Source: Staphylotrichum longicolle (Eukaryota > Ascomycota > Sordariomycetes > Sordariales > Chaetomiaceae). Taken from it: DNA of 64,000 bases. Under the pieces are notes generated by a model that was not told the origin of the DNA, made no database searches, and saw nothing but the letters and a program-made list of their open reading frames with translations. A program made the position numbers and the translations under genes. The DNA is taken from positions 3,100,001-3,164,000 of the forward strand of contig JAHCVI010000002.1 in NCBI GenBank assembly GCA_019096155.1. The letters run 5' to 3'. This document shows, piece after piece, positions 19,600 through 31,076 of the stretch. Every line of letters starts with the position of its first letter. Position 1 is the first letter of the stretch.

Positions 19600-22500
19600 G
19601 ACGGCGTCTCCCACAGGTGATGCAGGTGATGCGTCTTGGTGGTTTCAGACAGGTATCGTCCGATTGAACAAGAAGAATGCCTACACAGTACTTGGTATTT
19701 AAACGGCAGCTAGACGTCATCAGCGGAGCGTGACTGGGGTTGAACCTCGGCCGGCGGCATCGTGTGGGCAGGTGGGCGGGGCAGCTCGGGGTGTGGACTG
19801 TGGAGGGACGTGGGGAAGCTACCCCAGACGCCGAGACAGACCAAGACCAATAGACTCCCACCTTCCATCGGTGACAGCGTGCAGCGTCGAGTCGCGCGAC
19901 TCGAGAGATCGGAACCCGCGAGTAGTGAGTCGCGGTCACGTCGCACCGCCTTCAGCCCTCGGCAGGACGGAGCTTGTGAGGTCCACGGTGTGAAGTCATG
20001 TCTGTGCAGACTGTGGTGTTTACTTCGTTACTTGTTTCGGGCAGTCGCGGGAATCGATTTGGCTGATTCTCGGCTCGTCGCCAAGACGCGCAGGGAACTG
20101 ATTGGCGGTCAGATTAGAGTTGGACAATTGAGGCATGGATCGGCGCATTTGCACTGTTCTGGGCTTTCTGATTTCAGGGGGGGTTGATGCGGGGATGGTG
20201 GACCACACGCATGGCTGCGAAATGGTTTCCGATCATACCACACCAGAGACGCAGCTTCCAGTGTCTCGGGATGAACACATGCACTTCGGACCTGAAATAT
20301 GGATGTCTCCTATCGATGCGTTGCTAGCCCGTATTTCCTTGGTCCATTATCCAGAAGTTACTTTTGGGCACGAAAGAGAAAGTCGGTCCCGCTGTCGCCA
20401 TGAGCAAAAGTGCGTGCATCATTGTCATCTTCAGGGCCTTCACCAGCTCAAAAGACGGGACAAATAACTATCGTACGTTAAGGTACAACAGGATTCATTC
20501 CATCCACCGCAGGCAGGCGCGGCGAGCTAATTATTGAATAAACTTTCTAGTCTTCACACTCGCCTTTAACTTTCGAGAGCCGTATGTTGCCGTCATCTGC
20601 CAGTTACTTCCCATATTCCGTGTGCTCGTCATCAATGTACAGGGAGTCGCGAGTGCTGTCCGCATCAGCTCGGCAACCCGCGCGACCACATCGAACATGG
20701 ACTCGCAGACAACACGGTGCAGCTCTCGACGACCTTGATGTCAACAGCCTCATGAGCCTCGATGGACCGATGAGACCCTCAGTTACGCTCGGGAAGAGAC
20801 TAACTACGGTACGGTCAAGCTTCCGACAGGACAGGACAGTGAAGAAGTCAGCAAGTTGTTGAAGTACTGCTGCGACACGCCGGTCGCGGAAGAGCTGAGA
20901 CCAATCATTCATCACCTTCTCGACTGCCTCCAAAGGTTGAAAAACGTGGAATTGCCGAGACTTTTAGAATGTGTGCTGCAGGAGACCGTGACTTGACAAG
21001 AGGCCTTGTTGACTGATCTGCTGAAAACGTCAAAGAACGGCAACGACAGCAGCAACTACAACGACAACTACAGCAAAACCAGCATCAAATGACAAGCCGT
21101 AGAAATTGACACGGAAGGCTCTGTGCACAGCTAAACGTTCTGGCGGCGAAGCCTGCACTCCTCTAATCAATGAGAGCACCGTGCCATGCCATCTTGGCCC
21201 GTTTCACCCTCTCAACCAAGCAAGCTGGCCCTCGCCGTCCGGTGAGCCTGGTGGCTGGCAAATGGTAGCTGTGACGGCTGAACAGTGGTTCTCGTCGTTC
21301 TTGTAGCTTGGCCATGCTTATCGTGGAGTTGCCTAGCTATCCTGCTCCTTTCTCCACACAGACACTGCCTCTCCCAGGACGGTCACCGGGAGATCCTCGC
21401 GCATACCAAGTTAGCGCACAAGCTTGACTTGGGCCAAAGAACACAATCATCATCGATTCAGATACAAGGAGTTGAAGCCCTCCGCGTTTTACAACCCCCG
21501 CTTTCCACTTAATTCGAAGGTTGACTCAATGTTGTGGCTTCTGCGTCGCAGCGTCCCCCCAAAAGGTTTTAAAGAAGAGACGGACCGAGCACTGCTCCAG
21601 CCCGTTAAAGAAAGTTACCTTCAGCAGGAACGGCGTCGATCCTACCAAGACGCACATCCAAGTTTCCTTGGTATTTGGGAGGTGAGGAAAAATCAAGATC
21701 CAACCCTTGACAGATCCCAGTGCTTCTTCACCTCTTTGTGCAGCGCCATGGCCGTGCGTACCTGCAATCCGCCACATGTGTGTTGAGTGACCGCGCAATG
21801 CGCCTTTGAATCCGAGCAGCGCACCATGCCTTGATGTTCTCGTTCAACTCTCTGTGCTCATCATCGGAGGCGCCGTTATCCGAGAGCCGGTGGCAAAGCG
21901 GCGCATCACTAGATGCCCCTGCAACGACGTTGACTGACCAACCGAGGCTCAACAGTGTTTGACCGCCAGCGGTGACTGCAGCGTCTTTCATAATAATTGG
22001 CAGAGAGAGATAGTCAACCTGGGAACGGACACTCCGCCGTCGATGTGTCCAGGGCAGCACGCTCCCAACATCACCGTGGATCGCCATTCGATCCCCTGAA
22101 CAAGAGCCCCCCATCTCTTTCGTCATTCCAACGGAGTCTGTGTGGCGCAAGCCACTGCTGCGCGCATGGCTGCGTTATTCACATCTTTCCACGAATCGCA
22201 TTGAGCCATCACTCGAATCGCTGGAGTTCACTCCAGAGACCATTACAGCTGTTTCGGTTCCAAGTTGGCTTGCTGCGAAAATCTTCTGACCTGATCACTC
22301 CTCAATTCTTGCGCGCGCTATGAGTGCCGTACACTAGTGCCTCTCTTGAGCCCAACTAGCGTTCATCAGCCTGCACAGGAAACGCCTCTCTGAAGTTTGG
22401 TCTGAACTCAACCCGCAGCATCAACATCGCGGAGCACGTATGGTCTTCCCCATCATGTTCCACATTTGATAGGTCCCTTAGTCACAGCCCGTCCCAGAGT

Positions 22501-23765
22501 ACATACAAGTCGATGCCAAAAGGAAAGAAGGGGATGAACTGGAAACGAGCCAATCGCTTTCTTTTTTTTTTTTTTTTAATCTTTTTGCTCTCTTCTCTCA
22601 AAGTTGTTCTGTTGCTTTACTCTGTGCTTCAGCTCGCCTGCTGACCTTGAGGGAGAGGACTGTGCCTCATGTGCCTGTCGACCGGATGGGGTGAGGTGGC
22701 GGGATTGCCCAAATGTGTTTGGTGGAATACCCTGATTGGTGGAAATGTTTGGCCAAGGAGAACTTGCCGCGAACAAACCCCCTGTTCCGGCAACCCGTAC
22801 CCGCCAAGCCAAGACAGACGACGAGCCATCATGGACCTGTTGTTGGGCCTTGATCGAGAAAGGGGCGTTGCCGGAGGGGAGATGGGTTTCTTAGCCCATA
22901 GGGTTTTCTGACCACAAGATGCGTGGTGGTGGGTCTGGGGTGCGCAGGAATTCAGCTCCTGGGACTTGAACCCCTGGCCTTGCTCGCCTGGCTGCTGTCA
23001 ACCGTTCACAGAGTGCCCATCATCATAGGTAACCGTTAGGAGGCCAGTCGGTACCTCTGCTAATGATTGGTGCCGGCATTGCAATTGGCTAAGACAGGAT
23101 GCATGGGTACTTTCACCCCCGCGCCGAGTGCAGTCTTGAATGCGCCACCCAGTGCACAGTCGCAACCGGTGAGAGTGTCTTCAAGTTTGATGACGCCTCT
23201 AGAGCTTGTCAGCCAGATGCCTGACCGCCACTGGACAAGGAGTTTGTTGAATGCGCAAGATTGCATCGAAGCGCAGACAGACTCTCCAGTTCTGAGAATT
23301 GGTCGTGTGAAGTGGGGCAGGTGTTGGCCCTGTGAGAGAGTGTTCGCGAGGCTTAGAGGATTTCGCAAGACTGCTACGAAAATGGGTTAGCTGATTTCAT
23401 AAAAGTTCGAAAACCTCTCAGCTTTGCGCTCTGGCCCCAGATTCTCGATGTGATCGACCATGCCGCTCACGGGAACGAGCTCGCGTCTGTATGCCTGGTA
23501 CCTACTGTACATACCTACCTTAGCTGGTTCGAACTGACAGCCCTCCATTCATCAACGTCTGATCCGAGTCAATGGTTGACATCCATGATCAAATACAATT
23601 CAACGCATAATTACTCTACTCCCGCCGCGATGTCGACAAGCAGATGCCGTCTCGTCATCTCATGCCGTTCCTCGCTTAACAGAAATCATTTCGGTCACAG
23701 CCTGAGATTGCGGATACCCTCCATTTCTTAACTCAGTTGCATTGGTTCCCTCCCTTCATGCTGCC
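19600..23765. other. Gene-poor region of 4.2 kb
   Basis: I find no conserved protein, tRNA or intact mobile element on either strand. Noted: a CAA/CAG-type low-complexity patch at about 21037-21090, a T run at about 22562-22577, and a tRNA-like T-arm sequence near 22960 that does not fold into a full tRNA. Composition is near the window average, so strong RIP mutation is not evident. It may hold untranslated regions, unstable non-coding transcripts or decayed genes. Confidence 0.4.
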
Positions 23766-25037
23766 ATGCATCTCCCCGGCACGACACGTCGCGACGATGT
23801 GCCACCGCCCCGCGAGTTGGTGAGCTTTGCCGGACGCATGCTGTGGGCGATATGGTCCTTGACCATCGCTGCTGCGGCATTCCTCGCCTTGCGGCTGTAT
23901 TGCAAGCTCTCGCGGGGTCGGCTGCTCTGGTGGGATGACTATTTCCTGATTGCCAGCTGGGTACGTAGCACGATCCCTCTGCAGATGTGCAAGTCAGTCA
24001 CAGGGTGTCGGTCGCTAATCACTTTGTGTTTCTCGCGTTAGGTTCTCGTCCTGGCCTCGTCCGCCATGCTCACCGAAGGCGTCAAGTACGGCATCGGCCT
24101 GTTCTGGGAGGATATGGATTACAAGAAGCTGCCCGTCGTGCTCATCCTCTCGTACGCCGCCGGCCTTGGCGGTACTGTCGCGGCGGCGTGGAGCAAGACT
24201 TCGTTTGCCATCACTCTGCTGCGAATATCGAAGGGATGGGTAAAGTGGGTGATTTGGTTCATCATCATCTCGGTCAACATCGTGCTCGGGGTTTCCGGCT
24301 TGATCCTTTGGATCCAATGCTGGCCACTCCCGAAGCTCTGGTTGCCCGACGTGGAAGGGACTTGCTGGCCCAAGACGACCGTCGAAGCATACAACACTTT
24401 TACAAGCAGTAGGTGGCCTAGAGATGGAATACGGATTTGCGCTGGCGGAACTCACTAACGGTGGCAATAGTATACTCCGGCGTGTTCGACATTGTGCTTG
24501 CCATTCTCCCCTGGAAAATTATCTGGAACGTGACAATCAACAAGAAGGAAAAGCTTGGCGCGATGGTCGCCATGAGTATGGGCGTGTTGTAGGCCTCTCA
24601 CACTGCCCCGTCCGCTTACTTTTGTCTTTTGGCTAACTGTCGGGACAAGTTCTGGTATTATCGCATTCCTCAGGATCATTTCTCTCAAGGACATCTCGGC
24701 TAGCAGTAGTAAGTTTGCCACTGCTTTCATTTCCCATTCCTTTAACTCGGTTCGATCAGGACTGACAATGCGGAAAGCTACAACTGTGGATATCAAAGTC
24801 TTCGGTGTCGCCGAGCCCGCCGTAAGCATCATCGCTGCGTCGATCCCGATTCTTCGAACCCTCGTCCAAAAGAAGACCCCTACGACGCAGGAACGGTCCA
24901 TACAATTTGTCCAGTTCTCCAAGATTCCCGAGCCCGATTCGCGATCCCTCCATTCCACAAACAAGGGCTCCGAGGAGGGTCTTGTCGACTACCCCTCGGT
25001 GCAGTCGCACATCGTGGCGGGCGGCCAGAGAGTCTAA
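23766..25037 (+). CDS. SAT4/PTH11-type integral membrane protein (rhodopsin-like fungal domain)
   Basis: Five exons: 23766-23960, 24042-24408, 24471-24588, 24650-24708 and 24778-25037 (332 residues). All junctions keep frame, and the last intron (24709-24777) joins SASS to TTTVDIKVFG. Several hydrophobic segments follow a short polar N-terminus. Family hallmarks are LLWWDDYFLIASWVL, WSKTSFAITLLRI, VFDIVLAILPWKIIWN and EPAVSIIAASIPILRTL. Fungal members sit in the plasma membrane; some (PTH11-like) are receptors of surface or host cues, but most are uncharacterised. No CFEM cysteine domain is present at the N-terminus. The cytosolic tail is polar and Ser/Thr-rich. Confidence 0.85.
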
Positions 25038-25960
25038 TTGGAGTTCAAAAAGACGATAATGATGGTGGTTCTCACCTTTGGGCTGCTGGCAGCGCGAAAC
25101 AGATTTCTTGAAAGGAATTGTAATGGTTGGGCAAGAAAATCACGTCGCGTGTTTCGGGTTCCAGGTGCTGAGGTGATCTGTCGTCTTGGGCCGATAGTGC
25201 TGTCACGCGGTCGGGCATGAGGTAGAACACGTATAATGCCAACCCTGCGGTACAGCACACACTTGGTCCACGGCTGCACGGGCAGCTTCAAATACGTTGT
25301 CCATGACTCCCACGGTAAAGTCTCCGTGAACGATTGTGACTTTGGGCATCCGCTTCCGAGTGTCAGAAGCAGCGATGTGGTAGACCATCTCGCGCATGGA
25401 GTCTGAAGGCGGCGTCGTCCGATAGATATCCTCATGGATAGGAGACGGCGGGGAAGATGTCGTTTATTCTCAACGGCGTTCTGGCCTCGATCACGGGCAG
25501 AAGAGACCCGGACTCGAAACACCAAACTTACTGGCCGTGACATATGGTCGCCAGGGCAGGCCGAGAAGAGGGTGCTGCGCAGACAGGAGAGGTGGGCTGT
25601 CTGGAAACGCAAGACAGCACACGCGGTGACGCGGAAAAGCGTGATGTGTTAATATCCATGATGTGCAGGAGTGGGACGCGGCTCAACGGGCCAGCAGGGG
25701 GAAAGGGACTAATAAGCGGAGGTAACTAAGGTACCTTAGGTATGCACGCACAAGCCCGCGCAAAAATAGAGGCTGCACAGGGGTATACAGAGGCCAAGGA
25801 CCATTCCAGACAAAAGTAATACTGGGAGTAGGTGTGATTGGAGGAAGATCTATCTGGTGAATGATGGGAAATAGCTTGCACTAAGATGCAGGGCAGCCAA
25901 CTCAAACTCAACTTATTAACTGTGTCCAGTGGTACTCCCACAATGGAGCTTGATGATGGG
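25038..25960. other. Intergenic with perfect palindrome
   Basis: No gene recognised. A 14-base perfect palindrome CTAAGGTACCTTAG lies at 25726-25739, about 300 bases upstream of the GH62 gene. I see no clear xylanase-regulator GGCTAA-type site. Confidence 0.4.
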
Positions 25961-25966
25961 TATAAG
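25961..25966 (+). promoter_or_regulatory. TATA box of the GH62 gene
   Basis: TATAAG lies 77 bases upstream of the start codon at 26038, a normal spacing for a fungal regulated promoter. Confidence 0.5.
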
Positions 25967-26037
25967 ACGACTCGCTGCTGTCCTGAGAAACACCACATCA
26001 CGACCTTGCACTCCAGGCCAAGATCGCACACCCCTTC

Positions 26038-27117
26038 ATGATGCGCCTCTTCACTCTCTTAACGGCTGCCTTCTGCGCCGCATCTGTGACCGCTTCGCCA
26101 CCCTTCAGGGGCTCAGCCCTTGCCGCTCGCCAAAAGGCATCGTTGCCCCACAGCTTCCAATGGTCTTCATCCGCTCCGCTCGTGTTTCCCAAGGAGGACG
26201 GCCGCGACGTTGCCGCCCTCAAGGACCCCTCAATCATTGAAGTGGGCGGTACCTATCACGTCTTCGCCAGCACTGCCAGAGCCGATGGCTACCATCTCGT
26301 CTACTTCAACTTCACCGACTTCTCCAAGGCCAACGCGGCCCCATTTTTCTACCTCGATCAGAGTCCCATCGGGGAAGGCTACCGGGCGGCGCCCCAGGTC
26401 TTCTACTTCGCCCCGCAGAAGCTCTGGTACCTCGTCTACCAGAACGGTAATGCCGCCTACTCGACCAACCCAGACATTGGCAACCCAGCGGGCTGGACGG
26501 CGCCGAAGACGTTCTATACCGGCACGCCCGCCATCATTCAGGACAATCTCGAAGGCGGCTATTGGGTCGACATGTGGGTGATTTGCGACAAGAAGGACTG
26601 CCACCTCTTCTCATCGGACGACAACGGCCACCTCTACCGCTCGCAGACCCGGCTTGTCGACTTCCCCAACAAAATGAGCAAACCCGTCGTCGCACTAGAG
26701 GACACGGACAACAAGTACGCCCTGTACGAAGCGGCGTGCGTCTACGCGATCCGCGGCGGCAGCTGCCCGGGCAAGTACCTCCTGCTCATCGAAGCGATCG
26801 GATCCGACGGGCAGCGGTATTTCCGCTCTTGGACGTCCAACAAGATCGACGGCAAGTGGAAGCCGCTGGCCGACACCGAGGCCAACCCGTTTGCGAGGTC
26901 GAACAACGTCGTCTTCGAGAGGGGCGTGAGTCCGTGGACCAAGAGCATCAGCCACGGAGAGGTGATCCGCACACTGACGGACCAGACGCTCACCATTGAC
27001 CTGTGCAACCTGAGGTTCTTGTACCAAGGCATGGACCCGGCCACCCCTGGAAGCACGCCGTACAACTCGCTGCCCTGGCGACTGGGACTCCTTACCCCGA
27101 CAAAGCCCGTTTGTTGA
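26038..27117 (+). CDS. Secreted alpha-L-arabinofuranosidase, GH62
   Basis: Single exon of 359 residues. The signal peptide MMRLFTLLTAAFCAASVTA is followed by a short pro-like segment and one five-bladed GH62 propeller starting SFQWSSSAPLVFPK. Typical motifs are KDPSIIEVGGTYHVFAST (catalytic-base region Asp), YFAPQKLWYLVYQNG, GYWVDMWVICDKKDCHLF and ALYEAACVYAIRGG (general-acid Glu region). GH62 enzymes release arabinose side chains from arabinoxylan outside the cell. There is no carbohydrate-binding module. The length and intron-free structure fit the family. With the GH10 xylanase at 61 kb it indicates growth on plant cell wall material. The alternative upstream start Met is adjacent, so start choice hardly matters. 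Confidence 0.95.
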   Translation: MMRLFTLLTAAFCAASVTASPPFRGSALAARQKASLPHSFQWSSSAPLVFPKEDGRDVAALKDPSIIEVGGTYHVFASTARADGYHLVYFNFTDFSKANAAPFFYLDQSPIGEGYRAAPQVFYFAPQKLWYLVYQNGNAAYSTNPDIGNPAGWTAPKTFYTGTPAIIQDNLEGGYWVDMWVICDKKDCHLFSSDDNGHLYRSQTRLVDFPNKMSKPVVALEDTDNKYALYEAACVYAIRGGSCPGKYLLLIEAIGSDGQRYFRSWTSNKIDGKWKPLADTEANPFARSNNVVFERGVSPWTKSISHGEVIRTLTDQTLTIDLCNLRFLYQGMDPATPGSTPYNSLPWRLGLLTPTKPVC

Positions 27118-28498
27118 GGACTCGATGGATGGCGGTGACGGGTGGAGGTTTAGATGACAACGCCTTGATAGAAGCTGTACTAGTAATATTTAGTCATCAT
27201 TTCCTCCAGTCCCCTCCAGCTCTCCTCCTGCTCCTTGTCTCCAAGAATACCCACCCGCTCCACCCCCCCCCCCCCCCCCCCCCCCCCCCAACTCCCCGGT
27301 TCAATCCATCAACCTTAGATACTCGGGGCAGAAGATTCGGCGTCCCGAGTTACCACCTACCACGACCCATGCCGGAAGCGGTAAACATTGAGGTAACGAG
27401 GCAGAGCACCCGATAGGACCGCAGAAGACGACAGGGCTGACAAACGCTTTTAAAGAGTCGTCTCGAGAACAACAAGAGCGAGCATTGCAAAAGTTCGAAA
27501 GTGTGGCCATTGCCTACCTTTGCGGCAACCGGAGCGCGATGTTTTCGCCTGCGACTTCCGCACCAGCATCCTCTTCGTGGATACGACGAGTCCATGACTC
27601 CATTGCCCCAGACCACGCCAGGGCTCTCAAACGCACCACCGTCTCAAAAGCTTCTGCCGTTGGCCAGTGTGCCCAACGTTGGGCTGCGATCGAAAATGAA
27701 GGTACTGGCTCAAATCGTTTATGAATCCGCTTCTGACACGGACAGTTGGCAATCGAAGTCGTCAAGATGAGGCAATGGACTTTCCTCGAAGGCTGCATGA
27801 ACCCCACGTATTTTCGTGTGCGCCTGCAGGAACACGGGGACGGTCTGCATAACATGCAGCCCTCTTGTTGGGCGTGACATGGAATGTTGGAACATTGGGA
27901 CGGTCGATTGGCGACAGTTGACTCGAGCCACGAATCCCCAAACATGAAGCAAACCGGGGCCTGGCCAATGGTCGCGCTTGAATCGCCGTCTTTGGGCTGG
28001 AGAACGAATGTCGTTTTTACAGCTGAAGTTTTGAGGAATAATCTCGTGCCTGGAAAGACACGAGATTCTGTTTTGCACCGCGACCTCGGGTTTCTGGGAC
28101 AGACGGAGAGATCCGTCTCAAGGACCATTTCGCCCGGAAGGAACCTCGGGTTGGCCGTGCCAACTAGTGCGACCACAAGCTCCTTCCCTCACCCTGACGC
28201 AGTCTTTCCTTCATCACCCAGCAAACACTGGCCCAAGCCATGCCAACACACGCCAAGAGCCAGCAGACACAGACAATTGCAATGTCCGCGATGTCCATGC
28301 GCCAATCGATTCGCAGATCGCCTCCGGTCCCCCATCCATGATCCAGGCACGAGGCATGGGGCCGGGGGCTGCTCAAATAAGTACCTTCCCTACTACCACC
28401 ATATGGTGCGACCCGACTGGATCACCTTGACTGAGGGCATCCCGTCACAGTAACTGCCTCAAACAACAAGGTCTGACATCGCAAACTCACCCGTCGCT
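27118..28498. other. Intergenic with long C homopolymer
   Basis: No convincing gene. The stretch holds a run of 27 C at about 27263-27289 in the 3' flank of the GH62 gene. A reading frame on the minus strand (28176-27514) has no recognisable domain or codon bias and was not called. Confidence 0.45.
27263..27289. repeat. Poly-C homopolymer
   Basis: About 27 consecutive C residues, the longest homopolymer in the window; its exact length is likely to be uncertain in any assembly. Confidence 0.85.
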
Positions 28499-30815
28499 AT
28501 GCCTGGAAATCAAGACTTGTGGTTTCTCAGCAGGGCCCTGGCCTACATCCAGAGCTTCTTCCAGAAGCCTCTCAACCCAAAGCTTCCGGCTCCTCCCCCA
28601 AAGATTGCGGCAACACGCCCCAGCCAGCGGACCATTCTCCAACACCTATCAGAAAAGGAATACCTCGCCCAGACTGCACCTAAATCTGTCGCCGATGTCC
28701 CGCTGCCCTCGTTCGACCCGGGGGTTTTCGACAACGAGGTGATCAAGCAGAAGCTGTATCCGATCATTGATCCAGACGACCCATCCAATGTCCAGAAGCC
28801 TGAGGGTGACATCAAAGAGGGCACATATCTGGGCACTCAGATAGCACTGACCCAGGCCTACTCCCGCATCGAGCAGACGTGAGTGTGCCACCCTGCCCCA
28901 GGGGGGTCACTCAAAGCACTGACACCGTCTCAGCTTCGCCTCCCTGTATGATGTCCTCGGAATTGAGGCTACGTTGCCACGATTCCGTACCCTTGAAGAG
29001 CAAAAGAAGCTCTACCAGTTCTCGCCATATCCAACCAATCCCGATGGGAAGCCTGCGCAGTATCCTCCGTTCCTCCAGCACGTCCCTTCAGATGAATCCG
29101 TCAGCGCGTTCAAAATCTTCAGTGTTGCTGGCCTTGTTGAGACCCAAGTTCTCCTGCAAAGGATTACACCAGACGAAGACGGCATTCTGGGGCGCACGAA
29201 AGAGTGGTTTCTTGAAAAGGCGCGCGCTGCGGCGTTTGGTGGGGACCCGGAGAAGGGTATCACAATCCAGGACGTCGTCGACTACAACATGTATCACCGC
29301 AAGTTCGGGACGGATATCCAAGGTGGCGGCAACATCGGCCTGCTCGACGACTGGTACAGCGACCGCCGGTTTGCAGACCAGCAGTTCACGGGTACCAACC
29401 CGACCACCATAATACAGGCGACAAAGACCAAACGGGATTGGATTGCTGAATTCTCCAAGGCTGCGGAGATGGGCAGCTACGACAAGTGGGTGACCGCACT
29501 GGCCAAGGCAGACCCAGAGTCTCTCTACGTGCAAGATGGCAGCTACTTCCGGAGGGCTGCGGGCGTGTCAGACCCAGCCACCATACTTCACCACAAGCAG
29601 CCGGGCAGTGAGGAGTGCTGGACTGTCGGCGCAGTGACTCTTTTTCAGCTACACCATGACGGCAAGCTGCACCCCATCGCCATATGCATTGACTACAAGG
29701 GCTCGATCGACAACTCTGTCACCATCTTTAACAGACGGATGAGCCCCAGGGATTGGACCAGTGGGGAGAAGGAAGACTGGCCATGGCGGTATGCAAAGAC
29801 GTGTGCTCAGGTCACTGACTGGATGCGTCACGAGCTGTCCGTGCATCTCACCCTCTCCCATTTCGTCGAGGAGGCCATCATCGTGGCCACCAACCGCACC
29901 ATCCCAATGACCCATCCTGTCTACCGGATTCTTTACCCCCACTGGTACAAAACATTGTCACTCAACGCAGCGGGACGCTCAACCCTAATTCCTCAGATTG
30001 CCGTCGACATCATCGGCGTCAGCCCGGATCAATGCTTCCACTTCCTCTGCGACGCCTACGACACGTACGACTTCGTCGGCAGCTATGTCCCCAACGACTT
30101 GGAGCGCCGCGGCTTTCCCAACACCCAGAAAGGCCTGGACCACCCGCGCTACCGCAACTACCCCTACGCCAAAAACGTCCTCGCCCTCTGGACCACCCTA
30201 CGTACCTACGTCAAGTCCATCCTCATCCTCTCGCACCCCACCGACGGCGACGTCAAAGCCGACAAGGCCATCCAAGACTGGTCCAAGGAAGTCAGGACCG
30301 CCGCCCACATGCCATCGTTCCCCGAACTCACCACCCTCGACGCCCTGATCAACGCCGTCACCATGTGCATCTTCATCGCCCCCCCCTACACCACGGCCAT
30401 CAACTACCTGCAGAACTTCTACCAGGCCTTCGTCATCGCCAAGCCGCCCGCGCTCTGCAGCGCCCCGCCCGACACGCTGGACCAGCTCCGCCAGTACAAG
30501 GAGCGCGACCTCGTCGCGGCGCTGCCCATCAACAGGCAGCGGCAGTGGCTGCTCGCGGCGCAGGTGCCGTGGCTGCTGAGCTTCAAGGTGGAGCCGGACC
30601 GGAGCCTGCTCAACTACGCGGCCAGCCAGTGGCACGTGTACCGGTACAAGAAGGACGAGAGGGACGTCAAGGTGAAGGAGGCGAGCGAGACGCTGTATAC
30701 GGAGCTGCAGGGGCTGCAGAAGACGTTTTATAGGAACAGTGTGGCCATGGACAAGGGGAGTGTTCCGTATATGGTGTTGGATCCGGGGTACACGGCGGTT
30801 TCGATATTGATTTAG
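28499..30815 (+). CDS. Lipoxygenase-family protein lacking one metal-ligand histidine
   Basis: Exons 28499-28878 and 28934-30815 give 753 residues. No signal peptide. The C-terminal two thirds match the lipoxygenase helical domain: MRHELSVHLTLSHFVEE carries the first two metal histidines with the H-x4-H spacing (about H426 and H431), followed by ATNRTIPMTHPVYRILYPH and LNAAGRSTLI. The segment that normally holds the third histidine and an asparagine (H-x3-N) reads FIAPPYTTAINYLQ, so the histidine position is Thr (about T613) while N617 is kept. The protein ends in isoleucine, as needed for the last ligand. Lipoxygenases oxygenate polyunsaturated fatty acids with Fe or Mn; this protein may be inactive, use fewer ligands, or have another role. 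The reading frame itself is intact. Confidence 0.85.
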
Positions 30816-31076
30816 GGGGACGGTGGGTGCTGGCTAGACGGGAGAAGACTTGGGATAATCGGGCTTTTTGTAGCTTACTGACTTGAAACGGTGTGGTTGT
30901 TGTATACAGGTATATAGGCCTTTAATGACCATTTTTTGGAGGGCGTTGCCGGTTTTTGGGTGTGGCTGACTTGTCACTGGAATGCCTATGTCCATCCCTC
31001 AGCTCAGCGCAGCGAAGACCTTGACACACATTCCTTTTTTTGACGTTCGTCGTTTTGATCACCACTTACGCACAGT

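Noticed and set aside
22930..23010. tRNA-like sequence with a GGGGTTCAAGTCCC T-arm on the minus strand
   Set aside because: No matching acceptor stem or anticodon arm could be folded; at best a decayed tRNA fragment.
27514..28176. 220-residue minus-strand frame
   Set aside because: No domain, signal peptide or codon bias like the neighbouring genes.
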